Below are positions 42,281-50,171 of a stretch of DNA of 64,000 bases, piece after piece. The position numbers and the translations under genes are program-made. Under the pieces are notes generated by a model. It was not told the origin of the DNA. It saw nothing but the letters and a program-made list of their open reading frames with translations, and did not search any database. This DNA is from Pseudomonadota bacterium (GTDB lineage: Bacteria > Pseudomonadota > Alphaproteobacteria > Rhizobiales > Xanthobacteraceae). The stretch covers positions 62,001 to 126,000 of the forward strand of contig JAEWHP010000023.1 in NCBI GenBank assembly GCA_023387735.1, written 5' to 3'. Each line of letters begins with the position of its first letter. Positions within the stretch are counted from its first letter, which is position 1.

Positions 42281-42319
42281 ACCCAAAAAGTGCGAAGCGG
42301 TTTTTGGATCAGTTCATGC
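42275..42319. repeat. Short palindromic repeat at the UPF0262 stop
   Basis: GCATGAAC (42275-42282) and GTTCATGC (42312-42319) form the ends, with AAAAAGTGCGAAGCGGTTTTT between. This looks like the widespread Bradyrhizobium/Rhodopseudomonas repeat with an AAAAAGTGGAAACCGGTTTT core. It covers the stop codon of the UPF0262 gene. Confidence 0.6.
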
Positions 42320-42388
42320 GTCAAACAAAAGGCATGAGCCGGCGAGGCGCCGAAAGGGTCGCGGCCCAAGCAAGAGAAGCGTGAGCGC

Positions 42389-42856
42389 ATGGATGCGCCG
42401 CCGCGTGCGCGCAATCCGCAGGCCGTGCTGTTCGCGTGCGGCCAGAACAGCGTGCGTTCGCCGATGGCCGAGAGCCTGCTGAAGCAGATGTTTCCGCAGG
42501 CGCTCTACGTGAAGTCCGCCGGCGTCAAGAAAGGCGAACTCGATCCGTTCGCGGTCGCCGTGATGGCGGAACTCGACCAGGATATTTCCGGCCACAAGCC
42601 GATGACGTTCGAGGAACTTGAGGATTGGGAGGGGCTGAATTTCGATCTCATCATCACGCTGTCGCCCGAGGCCCATCACAAGGCGCTGGCGCTGACGCAC
42701 ACGCTGGCGGCCGATGTCGAATACTGGCCGACGCCCGACCCGACCGACACCGAAGGCACCCGCGAGCAGAAGCTCGCCGCCTATCGCGAAGTCTGTGACG
42801 GCCTGATGATGCGCATCCGCCGCCGCTTCGCCAGGACGGGTGCCGCGAGCGGTTAG
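42389..42856 (+). CDS. Low-molecular-weight protein-tyrosine phosphatase-like
   Basis: 155 residues. The P-loop FACGQNSVRSPMAESLLK has the CX5R motif (Cys-Gly-Gln-Asn-Ser-Val-Arg) near residues 17-23, and PTPDPTDTEGTREQKL has the Asp that acts as general acid. Arsenate reductase and phosphatase share this fold; the cluster context favours a phosphatase. It is the alphaproteobacterial gene next to UPF0262. Confidence 0.85.
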   Translation: MDAPPRARNPQAVLFACGQNSVRSPMAESLLKQMFPQALYVKSAGVKKGELDPFAVAVMAELDQDISGHKPMTFEELEDWEGLNFDLIITLSPEAHHKALALTHTLAADVEYWPTPDPTDTEGTREQKLAAYREVCDGLMMRIRRRFARTGAASG

Positions 42857-42863
42857 CAATTCA

Positions 42864-42991
42864 CCGTCGCCCCCGCGAAGGCGGGGGCCCATACGCCGCG
42901 GCCGTGCATTTTGAAGGCGGTGTCAGTCGCTGATCTTATCTCCACGACATCCGCCTGTGATTATGGGCCCCCGCCTTCGCGGGGGCGACGG
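42864..42991. repeat. 30-bp perfect inverted repeats
   Basis: 42864-42893 and 42962-42991 are exact inverted copies over 30 bp (CCGTCGCCCCCGCGAAGGCG and on to CCCATA). Each arm also folds by itself (CCCCCGCgaaGGCGGGGG). They occupy the gap between the phosphatase gene and maf. Confidence 0.8.
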
Positions 42992-43101
42992 AGAGATGTG
43001 TAGTTCCACCAACCACTTGTTCCCCGGTTGTGGAATGGAGTGCCATCCGATAGGTTCCGCGCGCGCGCCCATCCGATTCCTGCTTCCCCGATACATCCCG
43101 C

Positions 43102-43725
43102 ATGCTTGGCCGTCCCAAAATCGTTCTCGCTTCCGGTTCGCCGCGGCGGCTCAGCCTGCTCAACCAGGCCGGCATCGAGCCCGACGCGCTGCGCCCGGCC
43201 GATGTCGACGAGACCCCGAAGCGGGGCGAACTGCCGCGCGCCTGCGCCAATCGGCTGGCGCGCGCCAAGGCCGACGCTGCGCTGAAATCCGTGCAGCTTG
43301 ATGATGAGTTGCGCGGCGCATTCATCCTCGCGGCCGATACCGTGGTCGCGGTCGGCCGCCGCATCCTGCCCAAGGCCAATCTTGTGGACGAAGCCGCGCA
43401 GTGCCTGCGGCTGCTGTCGGGCCGCAACCACCGCGTCTACACGGCGATCTGCCTGGTGACGCCGAAGGAGGCGTTCCGCCAGCGCCTGATTGAAACCCGT
43501 GTCCGCTTCAAGCGGCTCAGCGAGGAGGACATCCAGGCCTATATCGGCTCCGGCGAGTGGCGCGGCAAAGCCGGCGGCTACGCCGTGCAGGGCATCGCCG
43601 GAACCTTCGTGGTCAAGATGGTCGGCTCCTACACCAACGTCGTCGGCCTGCCGCTCTACGAGACGATGACGCTGCTGGGCGGCGAGGGCTTTCCGATCCG
43701 CTTCGGCTGGCTCAATGCCAGCTGA
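43102..43725 (+). CDS. maf: Maf-family nucleotide pyrophosphatase
   Basis: 207 residues. VLASGSPRRLSLLNQAG at the N-terminus, FILAADTVVAVGRR with the catalytic Asp, LLSGRNHRVYTA, and WRGKAGGYAVQGIAG all match the Maf/YceF family, which removes non-canonical or methylated nucleoside triphosphates. The next gene overlaps its end by 11 nt. Confidence 0.93.
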   Translation: MLGRPKIVLASGSPRRLSLLNQAGIEPDALRPADVDETPKRGELPRACANRLARAKADAALKSVQLDDELRGAFILAADTVVAVGRRILPKANLVDEAAQCLRLLSGRNHRVYTAICLVTPKEAFRQRLIETRVRFKRLSEEDIQAYIGSGEWRGKAGGYAVQGIAGTFVVKMVGSYTNVVGLPLYETMTLLGGEGFPIRFGWLNAS

Positions 43726-43924
43726 CCCGCCCGACGATGCCGGCAAGGGCATCGAAAGGGCATCGAAGGTGCCGGCCAAACCCTGCCCGGAATGCGGCAA
43801 GCCGGCGAGCCCAGACACGCTCCCGTTCTGTTCCAAACGCTGCCGCGACGTCGACCTGAACCGCTGGCTCTCCGGCACCTACGTCATCCCCGGCCGCCCC
43901 ACCGACCCCGAAGACGCGGAATAG
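43715..43924 (+). CDS. yacG: DNA gyrase inhibitor YacG-like zinc protein
   Basis: 69 residues. CPECGKPASPDTLPFCSKRC carries the C-x2-C-x11-C-x3-C zinc knuckle. In E. coli YacG inhibits DNA gyrase. It follows maf by overlap, the usual arrangement. Confidence 0.9.
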   Translation: MPADPPDDAGKGIERASKVPAKPCPECGKPASPDTLPFCSKRCRDVDLNRWLSGTYVIPGRPTDPEDAE

Positions 43925-44096
43925 CTGTGATTCGCCAAATATTTGGGGATGGGTTCGCAGGCGGGCAGCGCCCGGCGAAGCCAAAGCCGAAAAACGGGCT
44001 TGCCACGCCGAAGCCTCCGGCGAAGGCGGGTGGACATGCGCTCCCGACCTCTCTATAAACCGCCCGCTCGCACCGGCCTTCGGCCCGTCCGGGTAT

Positions 44097-44172
44097 GCCC
44101 AGGTAGCTCAGTTGGTAGAGCATGCGACTGAAAATCGCAGTGTCGGTGGTTCGATCCCGCCCCTGGGCACCA
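44097..44172 (+). tRNA. tRNA-Phe (anticodon GAA)
   Basis: 76 nt with encoded CCA. Acceptor GCCCAGG/CCTGGGC, D-arm TAGCTCAGTTGG, anticodon stem-loop GCGACTGAAAATCGC giving GAA, T-arm GGTTCGATCCC. The low-GC two-gene cassette begins 159 nt downstream, a common target-site layout; however I find no second copy of the tRNA 3' end beyond the cassette. Confidence 0.97.
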
Positions 44173-44330
44173 TTCCAATAGCCCCTGCCACAGATTGTCG
44201 TTAAGAGTGCCGCAGCCCAGTTGCGCGCAGCTGACCATGCAACATAAGGTGCCCAAGATGTAGCGCGGACTTGACTAGCGCCGCAGTGAAATCGTGCGAT
44301 CGAATTGATGAGCATGTGATCTACAGGTGA

Positions 44331-45125
44331 ATGGTGGGGCGCTCCAGAACAAAGGCGAAGAGTCCGTTTGAGGAGCAAGTTTATGCCGCTATTGCGACTG
44401 GGAAACCCCATCTGAAAGCCCTGCCCCTCACTCACTTGACGGATTGGGCAGGTTTTGTCGCGATTTCCAAAGATGGGCAATTTGCCCCTAAGAAACCTTG
44501 CTCGATATACGGTAAGTATCTCGTCTATGGGTTCTACGGTCGGCCCGCGTATCGGCTTCGCGATGAAGGTTTGTCCCACAGCCTTCCTACCTTCGCTCCA
44601 GTTTGCTTTATTTTGAATCCAAAGCTTGTCGATGGTGCGGAGCGCATGCTGCCCTTCGATTCCGGGGGGTTCAATAGGTACGCAGCGGCAATGCATCCTT
44701 CTTTGACATTGGATGATTACGAACTTACGAGCGGGCTTGCATCGATCGCGACGATTATCTCATATTTTTGGGGTTCTAATGCCGGCTATTACGGCACGAA
44801 ATTCTTAGACTCCTTGGCAATAGGGCCCGCTGCTGTAGCGTTGATCCACTATTACAGTCTTATCTCAAACAGGCTTTCGACTGTATTTGACAATCGTTGC
44901 TCTACGATTGAGGTGCAACTCCCTTCGCCTGTCAAACTAGATGCGAACGTTGAGGCAATTGTTGTTCCCTCCAGCGTGGCGGGCGACGAAGCGGCAACGA
45001 TTGCTGCGTCTTTGAGTGCGGAGTTGCTGACATATGAATTCGAGATGCCGTACAAGGTTTCGGACTTTCACGCTTCAGTACGAAGTGTTGTGCGCGAATT
45101 CCTTCACACGAGGGGGCTGCTTTGA
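44331..45125 (+). CDS. Putative ADP-ribosyltransferase-like protein of a two-gene cassette
   Basis: 264 residues. No family firmly recognised. LPLTHLTDWAGFVAISKDGQ near residues 31-50 reads like the first strand of DarT-type ARTs (THxxNL then a helix and Gly). KYLVYGFYGRPAYRL gives a Tyr-bearing strand, and VEAIVVPSSVAGDEAATIAA near residues 210-230 resembles the strand with the catalytic Glu followed by the conserved helix. I infer an H-Y-E-type fold, possibly a toxin. It overlaps the next gene by 4 nt. Base composition is far lower in GC than the flanking genes. Start codon at 44331 lacks a good Shine-Dalgarno. Confidence 0.5.
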   Translation: MVGRSRTKAKSPFEEQVYAAIATGKPHLKALPLTHLTDWAGFVAISKDGQFAPKKPCSIYGKYLVYGFYGRPAYRLRDEGLSHSLPTFAPVCFILNPKLVDGAERMLPFDSGGFNRYAAAMHPSLTLDDYELTSGLASIATIISYFWGSNAGYYGTKFLDSLAIGPAAVALIHYYSLISNRLSTVFDNRCSTIEVQLPSPVKLDANVEAIVVPSSVAGDEAATIAASLSAELLTYEFEMPYKVSDFHASVRSVVREFLHTRGLL

Positions 45126-47368
45126 ATCCTCTCGATCCAAATTCTGTACCAGCTCGGTATCGCTTGTTTGGTATTCACAACCCGACAGGAACAACCCCTT
45201 CTTTTCTGCTCCCGATATTTGGCGCAAGCCCAATGCGGAATGCACTATATCTGCAAGAATTAGCTAGCGATGATTCTACAGTCGCGTCTTTCGAGGTTTT
45301 GTCTGAGCAATTCCACATTCAGGAGGTCGCCACAGGTCAGGACATGCAGGTCGGAGATGCCGCGGTCTTTGCATTCGCGATCAAGAGCCAACTGCTCATT
45401 GGAACGCGCTCTGATCTCTCATCGAAACTTATCGCGTTCATTGATGACCCATCGCTGCTATCGTTACCGATCCTGAGGCTTGAGGTTGTAGATTTTTGCA
45501 ATCTGGTGTCCCGGCGAAAGATGGCGGCAACACGAGCGTACCAGTTTCTCGAACGAATTTCGCGTTTTTCCGCAGACTACTGGCGTGACAAAACCTACCT
45601 AACAAGCCGAGCGCGATGGGTTTTGCGTCGCTATGCCGAGATGCTTGGTGGTAGGGATAGTATCAAGCCAGCATGGTTGGATTCGATCGCATTCCGCCTT
45701 AAGGACAGCGAGCCAATTCTAACTCTTAGCCAAGGTCTGGGTGACCATCTTAGGGAAATGGGGCCGAAAAACTGGAGACGCACCTTAGCGAGCGAACTTT
45801 CCGTATACGTCAAGGCTTTCGACGAAAATTTGAAGCCGCTCCATTTCGACATTCTCGAGCCTGAATCAGATCGGTCACAGCTTGATAGTGAAATCCAACA
45901 GCCTAGTGAAGTTTCGCAGAACGAAGATGAAGATTCGATCGTCTTCGCGATTGGTCGAACTGCCGCAAATTCCAGCAGGCAAATCGGAGGACAGTCTCAC
46001 ACTGTGGTTGCGGCAGCCGCTCAAGCGAACGAGTGGGGTGAAATCTCGATCGATGATGCAGTACAAAAGTTCTTCGACACGCAAAGAGAGTACCAAGGGC
46101 GGGACCGCAGACTTCCAATGAACTTTTTGGTAGTTGATGCAAGCCCACAGCTTTTCTCCAGCGCGTTGACTTTCTTAAAGCGGCTACCTCGTCAGTCTGA
46201 CGTCAGGTGCATCGTTCTCTATCGCACGCGTCAGGGAATTCGCAATTTGCCAGAGGAAAGTGACCTTGCAGAGTTAGTTGAGTTAACCGCCGGCGTCACT
46301 GTTGTGCTGGACAACGATATTCCCTTGGGTGATTCCCTAAGAAATACTTCGCTGGGCACGAGCTTGTCAGCCTTGGCTCCGCTACTCAGCTCCAAGCGTG
46401 CTCAGGTTTCAAAAGGCATATCTTTGTTCGGGATGGGTTGGACGCGAGGTGGCGTTAGTCGATATCAACAGGCTATCTCGCGGAGCATCGCGGCTGCAGC
46501 TAATCCGTGGCTACCTATTTCTAAGGCGCATCATGTGCGATCGATCTTATATTCGGTCGGTCGCCCACCCGACGCTTTTGCAAAGGAAACGAAGAGGCTG
46601 TTCAATCAGATATTGGAGCGCGACAAGCCAATTTATCTCGACGCAGAGTGGCGACAGCGCCGCTTTGTGCCGAGCGGAAGCGTTCCTGCTAGATTCGAAT
46701 TTTTGGCTGAACTGGAATATGAAAGTCCAAGTCCGTCGCAGATCAGATTCGCGAGTGCGGCAAGAACCATACTGCTTGCACGGGGGTTTTCCGTATCGAA
46801 CCTTTATGGAGAAGATAACCTCGCAATCAAAGCTAAGTGCAAGGGTGGTACAGTTGAGATTTTTGGCTCCGAAGAAATAAAGGCAACTACTCAGAGATCG
46901 ATTGTTCGTATTCTTCTGATGCACGATGGTGCAGAGCTGCAACAATTCCTAAAACGTAGTGGACCGTTAACGACGATTTGCCCGTTGCTCTTGGGAGATT
47001 TGTTCTTCTTAAATGGAGACAGAGGTCCTCGTTGGAGCGCGCAGGTTCTTGCTCATTTTGCTTATCCGAAGAAGAGATGGCCGAGCACGATCAAGCCATT
47101 CCTGGAGAGCGCGCTTCTAAACCACGTGAGAGAAAACCGAAGGCATCACTTCAACGTCGGCCGAATGCCCAAGCGGACTTCAATTTCGTCGGTTGAGGTG
47201 ACCATAACTCAAACGGAACGCCTTCCCGGCCGACGAATGAGTCTCTACGGCTCGATGTTAATCAACTTCGGTCAAAGTTCCAAAAATCGATCAAGCGGGC
47301 GATCGCCGGGCACGCACGAACGAATGTTCACGGCTACATTGGGGCCAGACGAATTTCAAGTTGAGTGA
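45122..47368 (+). CDS. Large protein with FtsZ/tubulin-like and possible nuclease-like regions
   Basis: 748 residues from a TTG at 45122 that overlaps the upstream stop, with GAGGGGG 5 nt before it. Residues about 1-290 are not recognised. Residues about 330-515 run collinear with FtsZ from its T4 strand to the C-terminal core: NFLVVDAS, VRCIVLYRTRQG, AGVTVVLDNDIPLG (FtsZ ...LITIPNDKLL), ISLFGMGWTRGGVSRYQQAI (FtsZ YAMMGSG..GEDRAEEAA), ANPWLPISKAHHVRSILYSV (FtsZ SPLLEDIDLSGARGVLVNIT). The Gly-rich GTP loop is missing. Residues about 540-620 could be a restriction-endonuclease-like core with Asp565 and EEIK. Homology is by eye; an unrelated alpha/beta fold is possible. Confidence 0.5.
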   Translation: MNPLDPNSVPARYRLFGIHNPTGTTPSFLLPIFGASPMRNALYLQELASDDSTVASFEVLSEQFHIQEVATGQDMQVGDAAVFAFAIKSQLLIGTRSDLSSKLIAFIDDPSLLSLPILRLEVVDFCNLVSRRKMAATRAYQFLERISRFSADYWRDKTYLTSRARWVLRRYAEMLGGRDSIKPAWLDSIAFRLKDSEPILTLSQGLGDHLREMGPKNWRRTLASELSVYVKAFDENLKPLHFDILEPESDRSQLDSEIQQPSEVSQNEDEDSIVFAIGRTAANSSRQIGGQSHTVVAAAAQANEWGEISIDDAVQKFFDTQREYQGRDRRLPMNFLVVDASPQLFSSALTFLKRLPRQSDVRCIVLYRTRQGIRNLPEESDLAELVELTAGVTVVLDNDIPLGDSLRNTSLGTSLSALAPLLSSKRAQVSKGISLFGMGWTRGGVSRYQQAISRSIAAAANPWLPISKAHHVRSILYSVGRPPDAFAKETKRLFNQILERDKPIYLDAEWRQRRFVPSGSVPARFEFLAELEYESPSPSQIRFASAARTILLARGFSVSNLYGEDNLAIKAKCKGGTVEIFGSEEIKATTQRSIVRILLMHDGAELQQFLKRSGPLTTICPLLLGDLFFLNGDRGPRWSAQVLAHFAYPKKRWPSTIKPFLESALLNHVRENRRHHFNVGRMPKRTSISSVEVTITQTERLPGRRMSLYGSMLINFGQSSKNRSSGRSPGTHERMFTATLGPDEFQVE

Positions 47369-47403
47369 CAGTGCATTCAATGCGCCGATTCCAGCAAGCG
47401 TAG

Positions 47404-47433
47404 CCCGGATGAGCGAAGCGATATCCGGGTTTT
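47404..47433 (+). terminator. Hairpin terminator after the cassette
   Basis: CCCGGAT/ATCCGGG 7-bp stem over a 12-nt loop, then TTTT. Located 36 nt after the stop of the large protein. The sequence also resembles a dispersed GTAGCCCGGATGAGCGAAGC repeat, so it may have come in as a repeat. Confidence 0.55.
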
Positions 47434-47518
47434 GGTCGTCGCGATTCCCGCATATCGCGTTGCTCATGCGGCTACCTGCTGCGCGTCACCATAGCCCCGT
47501 GATCCCTGACATAATGCT

Positions 47519-47782
47519 CTATTGATAGAGCCACCAACGCGCGAGCCACAATGCGGCCAGATAGATCGTGCCAAGGGCGGCTGCGAAGATCAGTGTGAGC
47601 GGCCACAAATTGGATCCGTGGTACAGTGCGAACACGCTGAAGCATAATGCGGGCGCGGTCAGAAGCAGCGGCGCCAGCGCAGCCAGCCGCCAGCCGCCGG
47701 GCCATCGCAGGATCGTCGCCGGCTGGACCACACAATAGGCCGGCACGCCGGCCATGACGACGAGGCCGAGGATCGTCTCCAT
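47519..47782 (-). CDS. Small membrane protein, unknown function
   Basis: 87 residues with two or three helices (MAGVPAYCVVQPATIL, LAALAPLLLTAPALCFSVF, PLTLIFAAALGTIYLAALWL). Ends in WLYQ. No family recognised. It lies between the cassette terminator and the HigA-type antitoxin gene. Confidence 0.5.
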   Translation of the reverse strand: METILGLVVMAGVPAYCVVQPATILRWPGGWRLAALAPLLLTAPALCFSVFALYHGSNLWPLTLIFAAALGTIYLAALWLARWWLYQ

Positions 47783-47904
47783 GGAGCGCTTCCTTCCGAT
47801 GGATCGAGGTTGAGTCCTGTCCCAATCCTACCCGGTCGGATTTGCGTTTCCCTTAACCCCGGACTTCGCATTCGCTGCAATGAAGTAGCAGGAAGACTAC
47901 GGGC

Positions 47905-48201
47905 TCACGCCGCCTCGTAGGCCGCAATCTTCTTGATCTGCGGCGCGAGCATATCTTCGGCCGTTTCGAGATCGTAACGCGCCTGAATGTTCATCCAGAA
48001 CGCGCCGCCGGTCTTGAAGAACTTGCCAAGCCGCAGCGCGGTGTCGGCTGTCACGGGCTTTTCTTCGCGCGCGATGCGTTCGATCCGGGTGCGCGGCACA
48101 CGCAACGCGGCCGCGACCGCGCTGCGTGTCAGTTGGAGTGGAGCGAGAAATTCTTCTCGCAGGATCTCGCCGGGATGAACCGGCGCAAGCTTTTTTGCCA
48201 T
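47905..48201 (-). CDS. higA: HigA-type antitoxin, apparently orphan
   Basis: 98 residues, start at 48201 with GGAG 7 nt upstream. The HigA signature is present: PVHPGEILREEFLAPLQLTR at the N-terminus, then the XRE helix-turn-helix (RSAVAAALRVPRTRIERIAR) and the stretch GGAFWMNIQARYDLETAE. HigA antitoxins are autorepressors that usually follow a higB toxin; the 40 nt upstream are occupied by the end of another gene, so no higB is present here. It may regulate other targets or neutralise a distant toxin. Confidence 0.85.
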   Translation of the reverse strand: MAKKLAPVHPGEILREEFLAPLQLTRSAVAAALRVPRTRIERIAREEKPVTADTALRLGKFFKTGGAFWMNIQARYDLETAEDMLAPQIKKIAAYEAA

Positions 48202-48241
48202 GTGCAAACTCCGAGCCCGAACGCGCCCACCTTGCGCCCCC

Positions 48242-49219
48242 TCACTTCTGCTCCTGCGCCTTCATCACTTCCGCGAACGGCTGCAGCGCCTTGTTCATGT
48301 CGTCCAGCCGCTTTTGCCATTCGGCGCCGGGCATGAAGGAGATGACGGGGACGTCGCCGGGCGAGGCCTTGAGGTATTCGGGGTCGCGCAGGCCTTCCGC
48401 GATGGCGGCTTCGAGTTTTTTGGCGATCTCGTCCGGAATGGCCTTCGGCGCAGCGAAGCCGCGTTCGGCGGTCATCGTGACCGGGACGCCTTGTTCCTCC
48501 GCGGTCGGAACGTCGGGGAGGGCCGGCGAACGCTGCTTCGACAGGATGGCGATCGCGCGGAGCGGGCCCTTGTTGCCGCCGTGCAGCTCGGGGAGTTCGC
48601 TGACGCTGACCAGGCCGACCTGCAGGTGGCCGCCAAGCAGATCGGTCCGCTGCACGGCCGTGCCACGATAGGAGATTTCGTTGGGCTCGACCTTGGCGGC
48701 GCCCGCCAGCATGCGGATCGCCAGATGGCCGTTGGTGCCCGCGCCGTTATGGCCGAACGTCACCGAGCCGGGCTTGCTGCGCAGCGCCGCCAGCACGTCG
48801 GCCAGCGTGGCGTACTTGCTGTCCGCGGGCACCACGATCACGCTCTGGTCGTCGACCACGCGCGCGATCAGGCGGATCTCGTCCATGCTGTACTGGGTCT
48901 TTCGCGTCAGCGGGATGAAGTTGTAGCCGGGCACGTTGACCACGCCGATCGAATAGGCATCCGGCGCGGCGCGCTGGATCGCGGCAAACGCGATCTCGCC
49001 GCCGGCACCGGGCTTGTTCATCACGACGAACTTGACCTTGCCGCCCAGCTTCTGCTCGACGGCCGGCAGCAGCTTGCGCGCCATGACGTCGGTCGCGCCG
49101 CCCGGCGCAAAGCCGATCACGACCTCGATCGGCTTGTCGTCCGGCCATCCCGCCGAGGCCGGTCCGCAAGCCGCGAAACCCAATGCTGCTGCAACCAGCG
49201 CGATGACCTTGGCATTCAT
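48242..49219 (-). CDS. Tripartite tricarboxylate (Bug) receptor protein
   Basis: 325 residues; the ATG at 49219 gives a signal peptide with GWPDDKPIEVVIGFAPGG directly after. Bug marks: VIGFAPGGATDVMARKLLPA, AFAAIQRAAPDAYSIGVVN, SVTFGHNGAGTNGHLAIRML and the C-terminal MPGAEWQKRLDDMNKALQPF. Bug proteins capture carboxylates and amides for TctAB transporters, but no TctAB gene is in the window. Stands alone. Confidence 0.9.
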   Translation of the reverse strand: MNAKVIALVAAALGFAACGPASAGWPDDKPIEVVIGFAPGGATDVMARKLLPAVEQKLGGKVKFVVMNKPGAGGEIAFAAIQRAAPDAYSIGVVNVPGYNFIPLTRKTQYSMDEIRLIARVVDDQSVIVVPADSKYATLADVLAALRSKPGSVTFGHNGAGTNGHLAIRMLAGAAKVEPNEISYRGTAVQRTDLLGGHLQVGLVSVSELPELHGGNKGPLRAIAILSKQRSPALPDVPTAEEQGVPVTMTAERGFAAPKAIPDEIAKKLEAAIAEGLRDPEYLKASPGDVPVISFMPGAEWQKRLDDMNKALQPFAEVMKAQEQK

Positions 49220-50171
49220 GACGTTCCACCTTCTTGTTGTTGTTGACGGTCGCCCACCCGGGCGGCGCGACCGATGATTTGCGTTGGTCGCTTGTAATTG
49301 TCCGGTTCGGCGAAGAACAGCCAGCGGCACGCATAGCCCCATGAGCGGGCTGTGCGCTGATTTGCGCCGGGCGCAAGCGCAGAGCGCGCCTCGCGGCATG
49401 CGACCATTTGGCACGACGGGCAAATCAGCAAAAGCTGTCCATCCCCGCGCGCGAAAATATACCGCTCAGCGCGCAGGCCAAATCAGCTCTATAATTTGCG
49501 CATCTCATCCACCAAAGGGGCGTTGGCCACGTCACGAACGCGCGGTGAGATGCGGTGGACGCGAATGGCGCAGCTGACGTTGGCGCCTGATGCGGACGGC
49601 GAATTCGTGTGGTCCTGGCGCCGCGGTGCTGGTGCTAAGCTCCCCCGGGTCATCTCGGGGGAGCGACGGTGGCAAAAGAGCCGTTCACCGGGGAGAGCAC
49701 GAAGCAAGCCGTAACCCATCGCGCAGGGAAAGCCGGAATGCCTCCGCTGGACCTGTATGCTCGTGTGCGTTTCCTTTTGCGCACTTTGCACACGAGACCG
49801 CGGGTGCAGCGCGCATCCGGCTTTCCCTGCGCCCTTTGTTTCAGAGGAGGGCGGATTATTTTGCAGAACTCGGGCGAACGATGCCGCGAGAACGTAGACG
49901 CACACCCAACTGTCATCACCCGCGAAAGCGGGTGATCCAGTATTCCAGAGACGCCAATGGTTGAATCGATAAGCCGCAGTGTACTGGATCGTCCGGTCAA
50001 GCCGGACATGACAGCGACCTCCACCCCACGACAAGCGATGCTATGGGCGGTCGGCCTAAAATCCGAACGGGCCAAATATCGCCGCAAAGATCGCCGCGAT
50101 CACGGGATGAGCCGGCAAGCTTCGGGCAACCGACACACCCTAAACTCCCGGGACATTCCCGAGGGGCTCCC
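49220..50171. repeat. 950-bp repeat-rich intergenic region
   Basis: No gene found. Contains hairpins of the Bradyrhizobium intergenic type: GCTCCCCCGGGTCATCTCGG followed by GGGAGC near 49640-49670, and CATCACCCGCGAAAGCGGGTGAT near 49914-49936. These look like pieces of dispersed repeats. I read nothing coding in it on either strand. Confidence 0.5.

Noticed and set aside
42277..42384. 35-codon ORF overlapping the UPF0262 stop
   Set aside because: It falls within a dispersed palindromic repeat, so the frame is probably accidental.
47369..47520. Second copy of the tRNA-Phe 3' end as a cassette boundary
   Set aside because: I looked for GGTTCGATCCCGCCCCTGGG downstream of the cassette and did not find it, so insertion through tRNA-Phe is not demonstrated.
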